17,346 bases of DNA. Origin: Candidatus Shapirobacteria bacterium (GTDB taxonomy: Bacteria; Patescibacteriota; Microgenomatia; UBA12405). The notes beneath the pieces were generated by a model, which ran no database searches, was not told the origin of the DNA, and worked only from the letters and a program-made list of their open reading frames with translations. Made by a program: the position numbers and the translations under genes. The DNA is taken from contig JAQVSW010000008.1 of the NCBI GenBank assembly GCA_028700345.1, forward strand, positions 1-17,346. Direction: 5' to 3'. Below are positions 1-7,430 of this stretch, in pieces (the first letter of the stretch is position 1; each line of letters opens with the position of its first letter).

Positions 1-237
1 GGTTACCACTTGGGTTACCACCACTTGTTTTGGTGTTGGTGTCGCTGTTAAAACTGGCTTTAACTGTACGTCAATTTCCTTAACTGGCTTGTACTGAATA
101 TCAACCGTCGGTATCGGCGTTGCCGTTGGCATTATTTTTATTTGTCTATCAATCGGCAGGAAATCAACAGCCATTATTTTTGAAACACTGAATAAACAAA
201 AAAGCCCCAAACACAATACTGCATTGATGTATTTCAT
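1..237 (-). CDS. Exported Thr/Pro-rich protein, N-terminal part only
   Basis: Open reading frame running off the left edge; 79 codons are visible from the ATG at 237. The first ~23 residues look like a signal peptide: a Lys near the start, a hydrophobic stretch (INAVLCLGLFCLFSVS), then a plausible cleavage site after KIMA. What follows is a low-complexity stretch rich in Pro, Thr, Val and Lys, with a weak internal repeat (YKPVKEIDVQ / LKPVLTATPTPK). Such stretches are common linkers in surface proteins of Microgenomates. The functional domain must lie outside the window, so no function can be given. The gene diverges from map across a 56-bp gap. A TAAAAT box at 250-245 (minus strand) ends 7 nt before the ATG. 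Signal peptide and partial status are seen; surface location is inferred. Confidence 0.75.
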   Translation of the reverse strand, partial: MKYINAVLCLGLFCLFSVSKIMAVDFLPIDRQIKIMPTATPIPTVDIQYKPVKEIDVQLKPVLTATPTPKQVVVTQVVT

Positions 238-293
238 TAAATATATTTTACCTCTTTTGTCAAATATCTATCAAATTTGCGGTATAATTGGCT
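238..293. promoter_or_regulatory. Divergent promoter region between the exported protein and map
   Basis: Plus strand: TATAAT at 283-288 stands 5 nt before the GTG at 294. Minus strand: TAAAAT (250-245) stands 7 nt before the ATG at 237. Neither has a good -35 box at 16-18 nt. With initiation about 6-7 nt after the -10, both transcripts would start at or within a few bases of the start codon. AGAGGT (254-249, minus) could be read as a weak Shine-Dalgarno, but it overlaps the -10 and is 11-12 nt from the ATG. Confidence 0.6.
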
Positions 294-1052
294 GTGATTT
301 TAATTAAAACTCCATCTCAAATTGAGGGCATTCGGGCTTCGTCAAAACTCGCCGCCACTACTCTAAATTACACCGCTTCTTTCATCAAAGTCGGTATCTC
401 AACCGAGGAACTAAACAAGATTGCTCATAACTACATTATTTCTCACGGTGCCATTCCTGCTCCTCTAAATTATGGTGGTTATCCTAAAAGTATTTGCACC
501 TCTATAAATAATGTTGTTTGTCATGGCATTCCCTCAAAAAAGGAAATATTAAAAGAAGGTGATATTGTCAACATCGACATTACCACAATTCTAAATGGTT
601 ACTTTGGCGATACCTCAGCCTCTTACCCTGTAGGCAAAATTAGCCAAGAAGCTCAGCTTTTAATTGAGCGGACAAAAAAATCCATGGAATTGGCTATAAA
701 ATCAGTTAAGGCCGGCAAATATCTCAACGAGTGTGTTGGTAGAGTTATCGAGAATTACATTTCTCCTTTTGGATATTCTGTCGTTCGAGATCTCGGCGGT
801 CACGGCGTTGGAATTAAGTTTCACGAAGATCCTTTCGTCTTTCATCACAACACTCCTGAGAATCATATTATGTTAAAAGCGGGGATGATTTTTACCATTG
901 AACCAATGATTAACGCTTCTGAAAATTGGCACGTTATTCAAGATAAATATGATGGCTGGACGATTCGGACGCAAGACGGCTCTCTCTCGACTCAGTTTGA
1001 GCACACTATTTTAGTTACTAATTCCGGGGCGGAGATTCTAACTAAAATATGA
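294..1052 (+). CDS. map: Methionine aminopeptidase, type I
   Basis: Removes the initiator methionine from nascent proteins in the cytoplasm. The five metal ligands of the family are present; counted from the GTG start these are Asp95 (NIDIT), Asp106 (FGDTS), His170 (GGHGVG), Glu203 (TIEPM) and Glu236 (FEHT). The conserved His77 (VVCHGIP) is also there. At 252 residues the length matches type I enzymes without an N-terminal extension. The frame is also open from a TTG at 288, but that TTG begins on the last base of the TATAAT box (283-288), so the GTG at 294, 5 nt after the box, is the better start and would give a leaderless mRNA. The stop overlaps the folD ATG (ATGA, 1049-1052), so the two genes are co-transcribed. 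Family assignment is firm; the start is inferred. Confidence 0.95.
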   Translation: MILIKTPSQIEGIRASSKLAATTLNYTASFIKVGISTEELNKIAHNYIISHGAIPAPLNYGGYPKSICTSINNVVCHGIPSKKEILKEGDIVNIDITTILNGYFGDTSASYPVGKISQEAQLLIERTKKSMELAIKSVKAGKYLNECVGRVIENYISPFGYSVVRDLGGHGVGIKFHEDPFVFHHNTPENHIMLKAGMIFTIEPMINASENWHVIQDKYDGWTIRTQDGSLSTQFEHTILVTNSGAEILTKI

Positions 1053-1825
1053 TTCTTCTCGATGGCAAGTCTTTATCTGAAAAAATTCTTTCCGACTTAA
1101 AATTGAAGATTGAAGATTGTAAATATAAAATTAATTTAGACATCGTTTTAGTCGGGGATAATCCCTCATCACTTAAATATATTGCCCTTAAACAAAAAAG
1201 AGCCAGCGAGGTGGGTATTGGCGGTCAACTATATCATTTTCCTGATACTATTTCTCAAAATGAGCTTTTAGAGTTGTTCAATAAGTTAAATATAGATCCT
1301 GGTACAACCGGTTATTTCATCCAGTTACCAATCCCAAATATACGGCAAATATCATTACTATTGAACAATATAAATATACACAAAGATGCCGATGGTTTAA
1401 ACCCTAATTCTGATGTTACTCCTGCGGTTGTCAGAGGTATTATTTCTCTTTTGAAACACTATCAAATTTCTTTCGATCATAAAAACATTGTTATTATTAA
1501 TGACTCAAATTTGATTGGCCAGCCTTTAAAAAAATATTTTTCAAAATTTACTTCGCAAATATTTTTACTTAATGATCAGACATTTGAATTAAGTTCGATT
1601 ACAAAAAAAGCCGATATTTTAATCTCTGCTACCGGAGTCAAAAATTTAATTACAGCTGATATGGTAAAAGAAAAATCAGTAGTGATTGATGTGGCAAATG
1701 GCGATGTTGATTTTAATTCTGTTTCCAAAAATGCCTCTTTTATCACTCCCACTTTTGGTGGTGTTGGCCCCATGACCGTCGCCTCTCTTCTTCAAAACAC
1801 CTACGATCTGGCAACTAAATATTAA
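1049..1825 (+). CDS. folD: Bifunctional methylenetetrahydrofolate dehydrogenase / methenyltetrahydrofolate cyclohydrolase, divergent
   Basis: Interconverts 5,10-methylene-THF and 10-formyl-THF for purine and fMet-tRNA synthesis. Recognisable signatures: VGDNPSSLKYIALKQK with the catalytic YxxxK pair (Tyr44, Lys48), GYFIQLPIP, KDADGLNP, IDVANGDVDF and the C-terminal GGVGPMT. At 258 residues it is shorter than the usual 280-300. Two motifs deviate: the usual PCTPxG reads VTPAVV, and the cofactor loop usually reading GRSxxVGxP reads NDSNLIGQP, so the Arg that normally contacts the NADP phosphate is missing. Cofactor preference or dehydrogenase activity may therefore differ. The gene overlaps map by 4 bp and ends 1 bp before the oppositely transcribed vanW-like gene, with no terminator visible. 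Confidence 0.9.
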   Translation: MILLDGKSLSEKILSDLKLKIEDCKYKINLDIVLVGDNPSSLKYIALKQKRASEVGIGGQLYHFPDTISQNELLELFNKLNIDPGTTGYFIQLPIPNIRQISLLLNNINIHKDADGLNPNSDVTPAVVRGIISLLKHYQISFDHKNIVIINDSNLIGQPLKKYFSKFTSQIFLLNDQTFELSSITKKADILISATGVKNLITADMVKEKSVVIDVANGDVDFNSVSKNASFITPTFGGVGPMTVASLLQNTYDLATKY

Positions 1826-1826
1826 A

Positions 1827-3533
1827 TTACTGTCCTGTTCCTCTTCTGTACACTGCCGCCCAGGGGACATAGCTGCTAGTAAAAGTTTTTTTATGAATTA
1901 TTTCTCCATTTCTCGTGACAGTCCAGTCAAAAGCTGTTTTCAGTCCAGGTACGGCGCTTTCATCTTTGACTACTTTTCCAAGTGGTAGGGTAGGATCATC
2001 TATCCATACTTCTGGAGGCGCTGGAGCCGCTCCCCACTGCTTATAATTATCAATTACCGTCTTTCTCCCGTCTGAAGTACCGTAAATTTCATAAGTTAAC
2101 TTTTTGTTTATACCATCGTAATAACTTTGAATTAAGAGATGATGACTAGTGTCGTTGATAAAGGCTAGGTCTGGTTTAGGGATAAAGACAGTCGCGTCAA
2201 AACCCGGCTTGGTGTCTTCTTCATAATAGCTCACTCGATAAGCATGAGGTTGACGCTCGGTAATACTTACTCCAGCATCGAGCATGGCTCTAAACAAAGT
2301 TGTTGAAACTTGGCAAACCCCTCCTCCCACATCGAGTACCGTTCTCCCTTGTCTGATAATATATGCCTTTTTATAGCCATTATCGAGACTAACTTCTCCC
2401 AGAGATTTAATAAAAGAAAAAGTTTCTCCTGGAGCGACTAAAATTCGATTCACAATCGAAGCCCCCTTTTCTACATTCCAATTTCTAATCTCGCTACTAT
2501 GTTTAAAACTGGAAGTCCCTCTCCCCAGTAATTCTTTAATCCCGAGATTATTTACATCTGAATTATTTATTTTTGGCTGAACTTTTAAAAGCGGCAATTC
2601 GCCAACAATATTTTTTTCAGTTAAATTTTTCCAGTTTAAAAAATCACGGCATATTTCCGTTTTCATTTTTTCACTATCTATTGAATAGCCTTCTTTAGCT
2701 GGCAGAAAATCTATTACTTTTCCATTTTCAAACTTAAAAACCGCATCCTGCGCTTCTTTTTTTAAACTAAGACTCAGGTTATCGACATATTCACTTACTT
2801 TTTGTGCTTGACAGCCGCCTCCAAAACTAATCCAGTTTACAAGGACCTTATCATCAATTTCAGTACTCACCTCATTATCCTTAAAAGTTACTGATTTTCC
2901 GATATAACTTTTTGCTATTTCTAGCGCTTTTTCTTTGTCGCTATCGCTTGGTATTTCTCCAATTATTTCCACCGGTATTTGGGTTTCACCTTTTATTTCA
3001 TATTTTTTCAATCTAGTAATGATCATTTCTTTAAACAATTCTTGCTTTGTAGTTTGCCCCAACTCTCCGTCAACTATTTCAACATTTTTATTTAATATTA
3101 TTTCTGCGGGAATAAAAGGCTTATCTATTTGTGAAGCTATTTCGGCAATTGTTTTATTTAACTCTTCCTCATCAAAATCAATTTCCAGCTCAAAATCTTT
3201 GCTTTCATAAAAAGCTTTAATATATTTTCCCAAACCTTGTTTCAGACGACGAAAAAGTAAATTAGAAGCAGTTTCGTCAGTATTAATTTTGGCTGAAATA
3301 GAGGCCAAATTAACAACAAAAACTCTTTCTTCATCTCTAAATATCAACTCTCCCTCCATGGGAAATTCCAATTCCAAATTGTTCATTATTTCTTTTTTAC
3401 TTAAAAGAGAATAATTTTTGCCCAGTACTGTCGTCTCTTTACCTGTTTTTCCAAATCCAAAACCAAGAGGTGCTAGAAAGCTAGCCAGGATTAAAAACAA
3501 AACACTAATAATAATTAACATTTTGTTTTTCAT
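1827..3533 (-). CDS. VanW-family surface protein with peptidoglycan-binding-like repeats
   Basis: 568 residues. An N-terminal hydrophobic segment (5-27) acts as signal anchor or signal peptide. Residues ~60-310 are alpha/beta sequence resembling the tandem PG_binding_4 domains that usually precede VanW domains. The VanW domain spans ~335-480 with its hallmark features: NGYKKAYII, GGGVCQVSTTLFRA (Cys407), ERQPHAYRVSYY and FDATVF. The last ~45 residues (from KDESAVPGLKTAF) resemble a G5-type beta domain. VanW proteins lie outside the membrane and are linked to the cell wall; their biochemical role is not settled, and vancomycin resistance should not be inferred. The ATG at 3533 overlaps the rnhA stop (ATGA), so it is translated from the rnhA transcript. 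The 3' end faces folD with only 1 bp between the stops. Confidence 0.88.
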   Translation of the reverse strand: MKNKMLIIISVLFLILASFLAPLGFGFGKTGKETTVLGKNYSLLSKKEIMNNLELEFPMEGELIFRDEERVFVVNLASISAKINTDETASNLLFRRLKQGLGKYIKAFYESKDFELEIDFDEEELNKTIAEIASQIDKPFIPAEIILNKNVEIVDGELGQTTKQELFKEMIITRLKKYEIKGETQIPVEIIGEIPSDSDKEKALEIAKSYIGKSVTFKDNEVSTEIDDKVLVNWISFGGGCQAQKVSEYVDNLSLSLKKEAQDAVFKFENGKVIDFLPAKEGYSIDSEKMKTEICRDFLNWKNLTEKNIVGELPLLKVQPKINNSDVNNLGIKELLGRGTSSFKHSSEIRNWNVEKGASIVNRILVAPGETFSFIKSLGEVSLDNGYKKAYIIRQGRTVLDVGGGVCQVSTTLFRAMLDAGVSITERQPHAYRVSYYEEDTKPGFDATVFIPKPDLAFINDTSHHLLIQSYYDGINKKLTYEIYGTSDGRKTVIDNYKQWGAAPAPPEVWIDDPTLPLGKVVKDESAVPGLKTAFDWTVTRNGEIIHKKTFTSSYVPWAAVYRRGTGQ

Positions 3534-3928
3534 TTCTTATCCATTGCTTTATTAGCCAAAGCGTCAGATTTAAAATTATATTCTCGTCTAATTTCCTTAA
3601 AAATAATTTTTTTATTAATACACAAATCTTGCGCAATCAGCCATAGTTTTTTTAAATTATTTGCTTTTACTTTGTATTTTCCTTGCATTTGTCTAACTAA
3701 AAGTTGAGAGTCTGAATTTACCTCAATTTCTGCTTCTTTTGCATTCCTGTTAATCCAATCTAAAGCTCCAATTAAACCTAAATATTCAGCTTCATTATTA
3801 GTTTTTACTCCCAAAAATTTTGCCTCTTCAAAGAGAATATTGTTATTTTCATCTTCGATATAAACTCCATACCCAGCAATTCCGGGGTTACCCCTGGCCC
3901 CACCATCAGTAAAAACTTTCAATTTCAT
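3530..3928 (-). CDS. rnhA: Ribonuclease H I (short, YpdQ/archaeal-like type)
   Basis: Cleaves the RNA strand of RNA-DNA hybrids (R-loops, primers). All four acidic catalytic positions are visible, counting from the ATG at 3928: Asp8 in FTDGGARGNPG, Glu48 in TNNEAEY, Asp73 in NSDSQ and Asp122 in KSDALANKA. The 132-residue length and the DGGARGNPG / TNNEAEY pattern fit the compact RNase HI subgroup. The frame is open further upstream to 4006, but the 26 extra residues do not match the family and would run across the promoter of the divergent gene. A TGTTATGAT extended -10 ends 6 nt before 3928, which supports the shorter start. The gene is followed by the VanW-like gene through an ATGA overlap. 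Confidence 0.92.
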   Translation of the reverse strand: MKLKVFTDGGARGNPGIAGYGVYIEDENNNILFEEAKFLGVKTNNEAEYLGLIGALDWINRNAKEAEIEVNSDSQLLVRQMQGKYKVKANNLKKLWLIAQDLCINKKIIFKEIRREYNFKSDALANKAMDKK

Positions 3929-3994
3929 ATCATTATCATAACAAAAAGTTGATAACACTCCCATTTTTCTCTTTTTGCTGGTTATAATAGTATT
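3929..3994. promoter_or_regulatory. Divergent promoters of rnhA and the solute-binding protein gene
   Basis: Minus strand: extended -10 TGTTATGAT with the hexamer at 3940-3935, then AATGAT, then ATG at 3928. Plus strand: TATAAT at 3983-3988, then AGTATT, then GTG at 3995. Both hexamers end exactly 6 nt before the start codon, and neither gene has a Shine-Dalgarno sequence. No convincing -35 boxes are seen. Confidence 0.65.
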
Positions 3995-5473
3995 GTGGAA
4001 CCACAAGATTTTAAGTCACCTCTACCGCCGCGCCGAATCAGTGTTGTCGAAGAGCCAAGTACAGTTACCCCTCCCGCAGCTTCTGTCAGTAAAGAAGAGG
4101 CTCCAGAAATTATTACCACTCGCCAGACTCTTGCTCCAGCAAAAAAGTCATTTATACCCTACCTTATAGGTATTTTTGTTATTGCTTTACTTGCCTTATT
4201 GGCTTTTAAATTTATTATTCCTTATTTTAAAAATAAAAATTCCCAGCCCATTACTCTAACTTATTGGGGGCTCTGGGAAGAAGTCAGTGTTCTTCAAGGA
4301 ATAATTTCTGAATTTGAAAGTAAAAATCCCAATATCAAAATTAATTACATCAAAAATAATAAGACTGATTATCGAAGCCGCTTATCTGGACGATTAGCCA
4401 AGGATCCTGAGACTGAGGAGGTACCTGATATTTTTCGAATTCATTCTTCTTGGTTACCCATGTTTAAGGGTAGTATTTCACCAGTTCCCAGTGCCACTCT
4501 TACGGCTCTTAATTTTGAGCAAGATTTTTATCCGGTCTACAAAAAAGATCTTAAAATAGATAATTCATATTACGCCATTCCTCTAATGTACGACGCCATA
4601 GTTCTTTTTTATAACAAAGATTTAATTCAAAAAGGGGGCGTTGAATTGCCCAAAACTTGGTGGGACTTAAAGACGGCCGCCTCTAAACTGACTGTCAGAA
4701 ATCAAAATGGAAATATTGAAATTGCTGGTGTGGCCATGGGTTTGACTGAAAATGTTGATCACTGGAGTGATATCCTTGGCCTTTTGTTAAAGCAAAATGG
4801 TGCCAATATTTTAAAAAGAGATGAAGAAAATAATACTAAAATTAAAGACGTTCTTTCATATTATATAAATTTTTACAGTGACGAAGATCGGCCTTGGGAT
4901 GAAAATCAGCCCAGTTCTACTGAGCTCTTTGCCAATGGTAAATTAGCTTTTTATATTGCTCCTTCTTGGCGAGTTTTTAATATTGACGAAATAAACCCTC
5001 AGTTGCCTTTTGAAATTACTTCTATTCCTCAATTACCTATAATTGATACCGGCAATCTAACCAATATTCACTGGGCTACCTACTGGGTCGAGGCAGTTAA
5101 TTCTCAAAGTAAGCATCAAGCTGAGGCCTGGAAATTTTTAGAATTTCTAGCCTCCAAAGAATCACTAGAAAAAATGTATACTGCTGCTTCTGATATTCGC
5201 CGCTTCGGTGAAATCTATCCCCGAAAAAGTCTGGGAGAAAATTTGAAAAATAATCCTAAATTAAAACCTTTTATTGAAAGTGCTGAGTCTGATTATGCCG
5301 AGTCTGGTTATTTGTCTTCTCGCACCTTTGATGATGGCTTAAATACCGAATTAAGCAAGTATTTTGGCGATGCTATTAACTCTATCGTTAAAAACAATAG
5401 TGATCCAGAAACCGTCATGACTACTTTAAATAGTGGTCTTGACCAAATTATCCAAAAATATAAACTTGAATGA
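3995..5473 (+). CDS. Membrane-anchored extracellular solute-binding protein, family 1-like
   Basis: 492 residues from a GTG start. Residues 1-52 are a Pro/Thr-rich, probably cytoplasmic tail. Residues ~53-75 (IPYLIGIFVIALLALLAF) form one transmembrane helix. From ~87 the sequence resembles ABC-transporter sugar-binding proteins (SBP_bac_1): ITLTYWGLWEE, IISEFESKNPNIKINY, PDIFRIHSSWLPMF, YAIPLMYDAIVLFYNKDLIQ, LPKTWWDL and ELFANGKLAFYIAPSW. A ligand-binding role outside the membrane is likely, but the ligand cannot be read from sequence. Anchoring by an N-terminal helix replaces the lipobox or cleaved signal peptide normally seen. No permease or ATPase gene lies nearby, so any transporter partner must be encoded elsewhere. 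The stop overlaps the tpiA ATG (ATGA). Confidence 0.82.
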   Translation: MEPQDFKSPLPPRRISVVEEPSTVTPPAASVSKEEAPEIITTRQTLAPAKKSFIPYLIGIFVIALLALLAFKFIIPYFKNKNSQPITLTYWGLWEEVSVLQGIISEFESKNPNIKINYIKNNKTDYRSRLSGRLAKDPETEEVPDIFRIHSSWLPMFKGSISPVPSATLTALNFEQDFYPVYKKDLKIDNSYYAIPLMYDAIVLFYNKDLIQKGGVELPKTWWDLKTAASKLTVRNQNGNIEIAGVAMGLTENVDHWSDILGLLLKQNGANILKRDEENNTKIKDVLSYYINFYSDEDRPWDENQPSSTELFANGKLAFYIAPSWRVFNIDEINPQLPFEITSIPQLPIIDTGNLTNIHWATYWVEAVNSQSKHQAEAWKFLEFLASKESLEKMYTAASDIRRFGEIYPRKSLGENLKNNPKLKPFIESAESDYAESGYLSSRTFDDGLNTELSKYFGDAINSIVKNNSDPETVMTTLNSGLDQIIQKYKLE

Positions 5474-6123
5474 TTTTATTAAATTTTAAATTATATCCTG
5501 AAACATTCGGCGATTCTGCCTTAAAATTATCAACCATTGCCAAGGAGGTTATGAAAAATACTGGGGTTAAAATAATCCCTGTTCTTTCAGCTCTTGACGC
5601 AGTTAGGATTCAAGAAAAATTAAAAATTGATGTTTATCTTCAACATGTTGATGTTTATTCGCAGGGTCCCCACACGGGATATATTTCCGCCTTAGCTGCC
5701 AAATCTCTTGGAATAAAAGGCGCTTTAATTAATCATTCTGAACATCGTTTAAAACTAGGAACCCTTAAGCAAACATTAAAATCTTGGCCAACTGATTTTG
5801 ATTCCGTTTTATGTTTACAAAGTTATGGTCAGCTTTTACGCTGGGCTTTAAAATTAAAATCCAAATATATTGCCTATGAACCAAGAGAATTTATCGGTAA
5901 TCCTAAAATTTCAGTTGCCTCAGCTCGACCCAAACAAATAGTCAACTTCGTCAAAAACTCAAATTCAAATAAAATTTTGGTTGGAGCTGGAATTCATTCA
6001 AAAGAAGATGTTGCGACTAGTATAAAATTGGGAGCTTCTGGTATTTTGGTCTCTTCCTCAGTTATTAAATCATCTAACCCCAAAAAAGAATTAATGGCAC
6101 TCGCCTCTGCTTTTAGTGTATAA
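5470..6123 (+). CDS. tpiA: Triosephosphate isomerase, short type
   Basis: Interconverts glyceraldehyde 3-phosphate and dihydroxyacetone phosphate. Catalytic and binding positions are present: Asn5 and Lys7 (NFKLY), His89 (INHSEHR), the base Glu137 (AYEPREFIG) and the phosphate-binding GAGI (172-175) followed by GILVSSSVI. At 217 residues it is about 30 shorter than the usual bacterial enzyme of ~250 and closer to the compact archaeal form. Translation is coupled to the solute-binding protein gene by ATGA at 5470-5473. Its stop codon (6121-6123) lies inside the -10 box of the next gene. Confidence 0.93.
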   Translation: MILLNFKLYPETFGDSALKLSTIAKEVMKNTGVKIIPVLSALDAVRIQEKLKIDVYLQHVDVYSQGPHTGYISALAAKSLGIKGALINHSEHRLKLGTLKQTLKSWPTDFDSVLCLQSYGQLLRWALKLKSKYIAYEPREFIGNPKISVASARPKQIVNFVKNSNSNKILVGAGIHSKEDVATSIKLGASGILVSSSVIKSSNPKKELMALASAFSV

Positions 6124-6134
6124 TTCATAAGTTT
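6119..6134 (+). promoter_or_regulatory. -10 box of the SPFH gene, overlapping the tpiA stop
   Basis: TATAAT at 6119-6124 contains the TAA of tpiA. The next 10 nt (TCATAAGTTT) lead to the ATG at 6135, so a transcript from here would have a leader of about 4 nt and no ribosome binding site. The gap is longer than at the other starts in this window. Confidence 0.5.
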
Positions 6135-6848
6135 ATGGCATCAATCGATAATCTTTTAGTTTCACTTTTCGTTGACGAAATCGTTGGCGGTTTTATTGTT
6201 ACCGTCCCTCCTGGTCACGTTGGCTGCATCTATAGCATTTTTCGTGGAGTCCTAAAAAATGTTTGGTATCCAGGGATGCATTTTAAGGTTCCTATTATTC
6301 ACCGAGTAAAACTTTTTAATGCCCAGTTAATTGAATATACTATCGCCAAAGACGTCTATCTCAAAGATAACAAAGAAATTATGGGTGATGAATTAATCCA
6401 CGCGGTTACTGCCGATAATAAATTTGTGGCTGTTGAAGCAACCGTTTTAATTAAATTAGATACTGACAGATTGCCAGAAATATGGCAAAACATTGGTGAA
6501 AACTTTGTTTCCAAGGTTGTTCGTCCAGTTACTAGAAGTCGTATTCGTAAAGTACTTACCAACCATAGTCTGGTCAAGTCATTGTCAACTGATCGCAGCT
6601 TAATCGAAGATGAAATCAAACAAGAACTCCGTGATTCCTTAACTCAACACGGTCTTTATGTTGAAAATTTCTACTTATCTTCACTTACTCCCATCGATGC
6701 CCCCTTTAGTATGGAAGAAATACCCGAATTACCGAGAGAAGCTGAGGATGTAAAAAAAGAACGTCTTATTTCTGGACTCCAGCCAGAGTCAAGCCCCAAC
6801 CTAAATTCGTCCCCGAATTCTTCAAGGTCTTCAATGCCGCAGTCATAG
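6135..6848 (+). CDS. SPFH (band 7 / prohibitin-like) domain protein
   Basis: 237 residues. It begins with a short hydrophobic segment (VGGFIVTVPPGHVGCIY) in which the VPPGHVGC and YPGMHFKVP elements are typical of the start of SPFH domains. Then come the beta-rich core (AVTADNKFVAVEATVLIKLD) and the helical part (VRPVTRSRIRKVL, DEIKQELRDSLTQHGLYVENFYLSSL). SPFH proteins form membrane-associated ring or cage assemblies and often partner with proteases; no partner is seen here. There is no long coiled-coil tail; the protein ends in a Ser/Asn/Pro-rich stretch. The last 83 bp (residues ~211-237) lie antisense over the 3' end of comF, so the tail may be a recent extension. Confidence 0.85.
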   Translation: MASIDNLLVSLFVDEIVGGFIVTVPPGHVGCIYSIFRGVLKNVWYPGMHFKVPIIHRVKLFNAQLIEYTIAKDVYLKDNKEIMGDELIHAVTADNKFVAVEATVLIKLDTDRLPEIWQNIGENFVSKVVRPVTRSRIRKVLTNHSLVKSLSTDRSLIEDEIKQELRDSLTQHGLYVENFYLSSLTPIDAPFSMEEIPELPREAEDVKKERLISGLQPESSPNLNSSPNSSRSSMPQS

Positions 6849-7410
6849 TTGCTCCACTAGTAATCACATCGTCAACTAAAATCACTTTTTTAGGCATATT
6901 TCCCTTAGTTGCTATCTCAAAAACATTAATCATATTTTTCCACTTTTCTTCTCTATTTTTTATTTGAGCCTGATTTTTAATTTTTAATTTTCTAATGATT
7001 ATATTATTTTTATATTTTAATTTTAAAATTTTTGATAGTTTCTCGGCTAGTATTTCGCTTTGATTAAAACCTCTCCACCTTTGTCTTTGTTGGTGAAGTG
7101 GAATAGGCAATAGACAGTATTTTTCTTTTTGCCAGTATTCAACTATATTTGGATAATCTATTTTTAGCTTTCTCGCCATCTTTTGGGCCATTTCTTCGCT
7201 TGCATCACTGACAAATCCATATTTAATTTTTTCAATAATATTTTTTATTACCCCATCATATTTATATATTGAAATAATCCCCTCAAACCCATTTTTTTTG
7301 ATCAATTCCCCATTTTTTATCTTAGTCTCACAAAGACTGCAGAGATACCCTTCTCCCTGGCCGCAGCCAAAACACTTTCTTGGAAATAACCAATCAATTA
7401 TTAAAGACAT
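6766..7410 (-). CDS. comF: ComF-like phosphoribosyltransferase-fold protein
   Basis: 214 residues, the usual length. An N-terminal zinc-binding module has two Cys pairs (Cys13/Cys16 and Cys24/Cys27: CFGC and CSLC). The C-terminal phosphoribosyltransferase fold ends with VILVDDVITSGATM (Asp180-Asp181), the PRPP-binding signature; LLPIPLHQQRQRWRGFNQ is the other family hallmark. ComF is linked to DNA uptake and handling of incoming single strands; whether it does this here is inferred, since no other com genes are in the window. The conserved C-terminus shows that comF is the constrained partner in the overlap with the SPFH gene. The ATG at 7410 is 20 bp from the divergent start at 7431. Confidence 0.9.
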   Translation of the reverse strand: MSLIIDWLFPRKCFGCGQGEGYLCSLCETKIKNGELIKKNGFEGIISIYKYDGVIKNIIEKIKYGFVSDASEEMAQKMARKLKIDYPNIVEYWQKEKYCLLPIPLHQQRQRWRGFNQSEILAEKLSKILKLKYKNNIIIRKLKIKNQAQIKNREEKWKNMINVFEIATKGNMPKKVILVDDVITSGATMTAALKTLKNSGTNLGWGLTLAGVQK

Positions 7411-7430
7411 ATTTAATTGTAAAATACACT
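7411..7430. promoter_or_regulatory. 20-bp bidirectional promoter with overlapping -10 boxes
   Basis: Plus strand: TAAAAT at 7420-7425, then ACACT, then ATG at 7431. Minus strand: TACAAT at 7421-7416, then TAAAT, then ATG at 7410. The hexamers share 2 bp and each ends 5 nt before its start codon. The whole space between the two genes is used, so any -35 contact must fall inside the opposite coding region. Confidence 0.6.

Noticed and set aside
288..293. TTG at 288 as the start of map
   Set aside because: It begins on the last base of the TATAAT box; GTG at 294 fits the -10 to start spacing seen at other genes.
1827..3533. Vancomycin-resistance function for the VanW-like gene
   Set aside because: VanW domains are widespread in wall-associated proteins; no vanHAX-type genes are present.
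3929..4006. 26-codon N-terminal extension of rnhA
   Set aside because: Does not match RNase HI and runs over the promoters of both divergent genes.
7380..7430. 17-codon upstream extension of the membrane protein gene
   Set aside because: It would overlap the comF start; the ATG at 7431 has a -10 box 5 nt before it.
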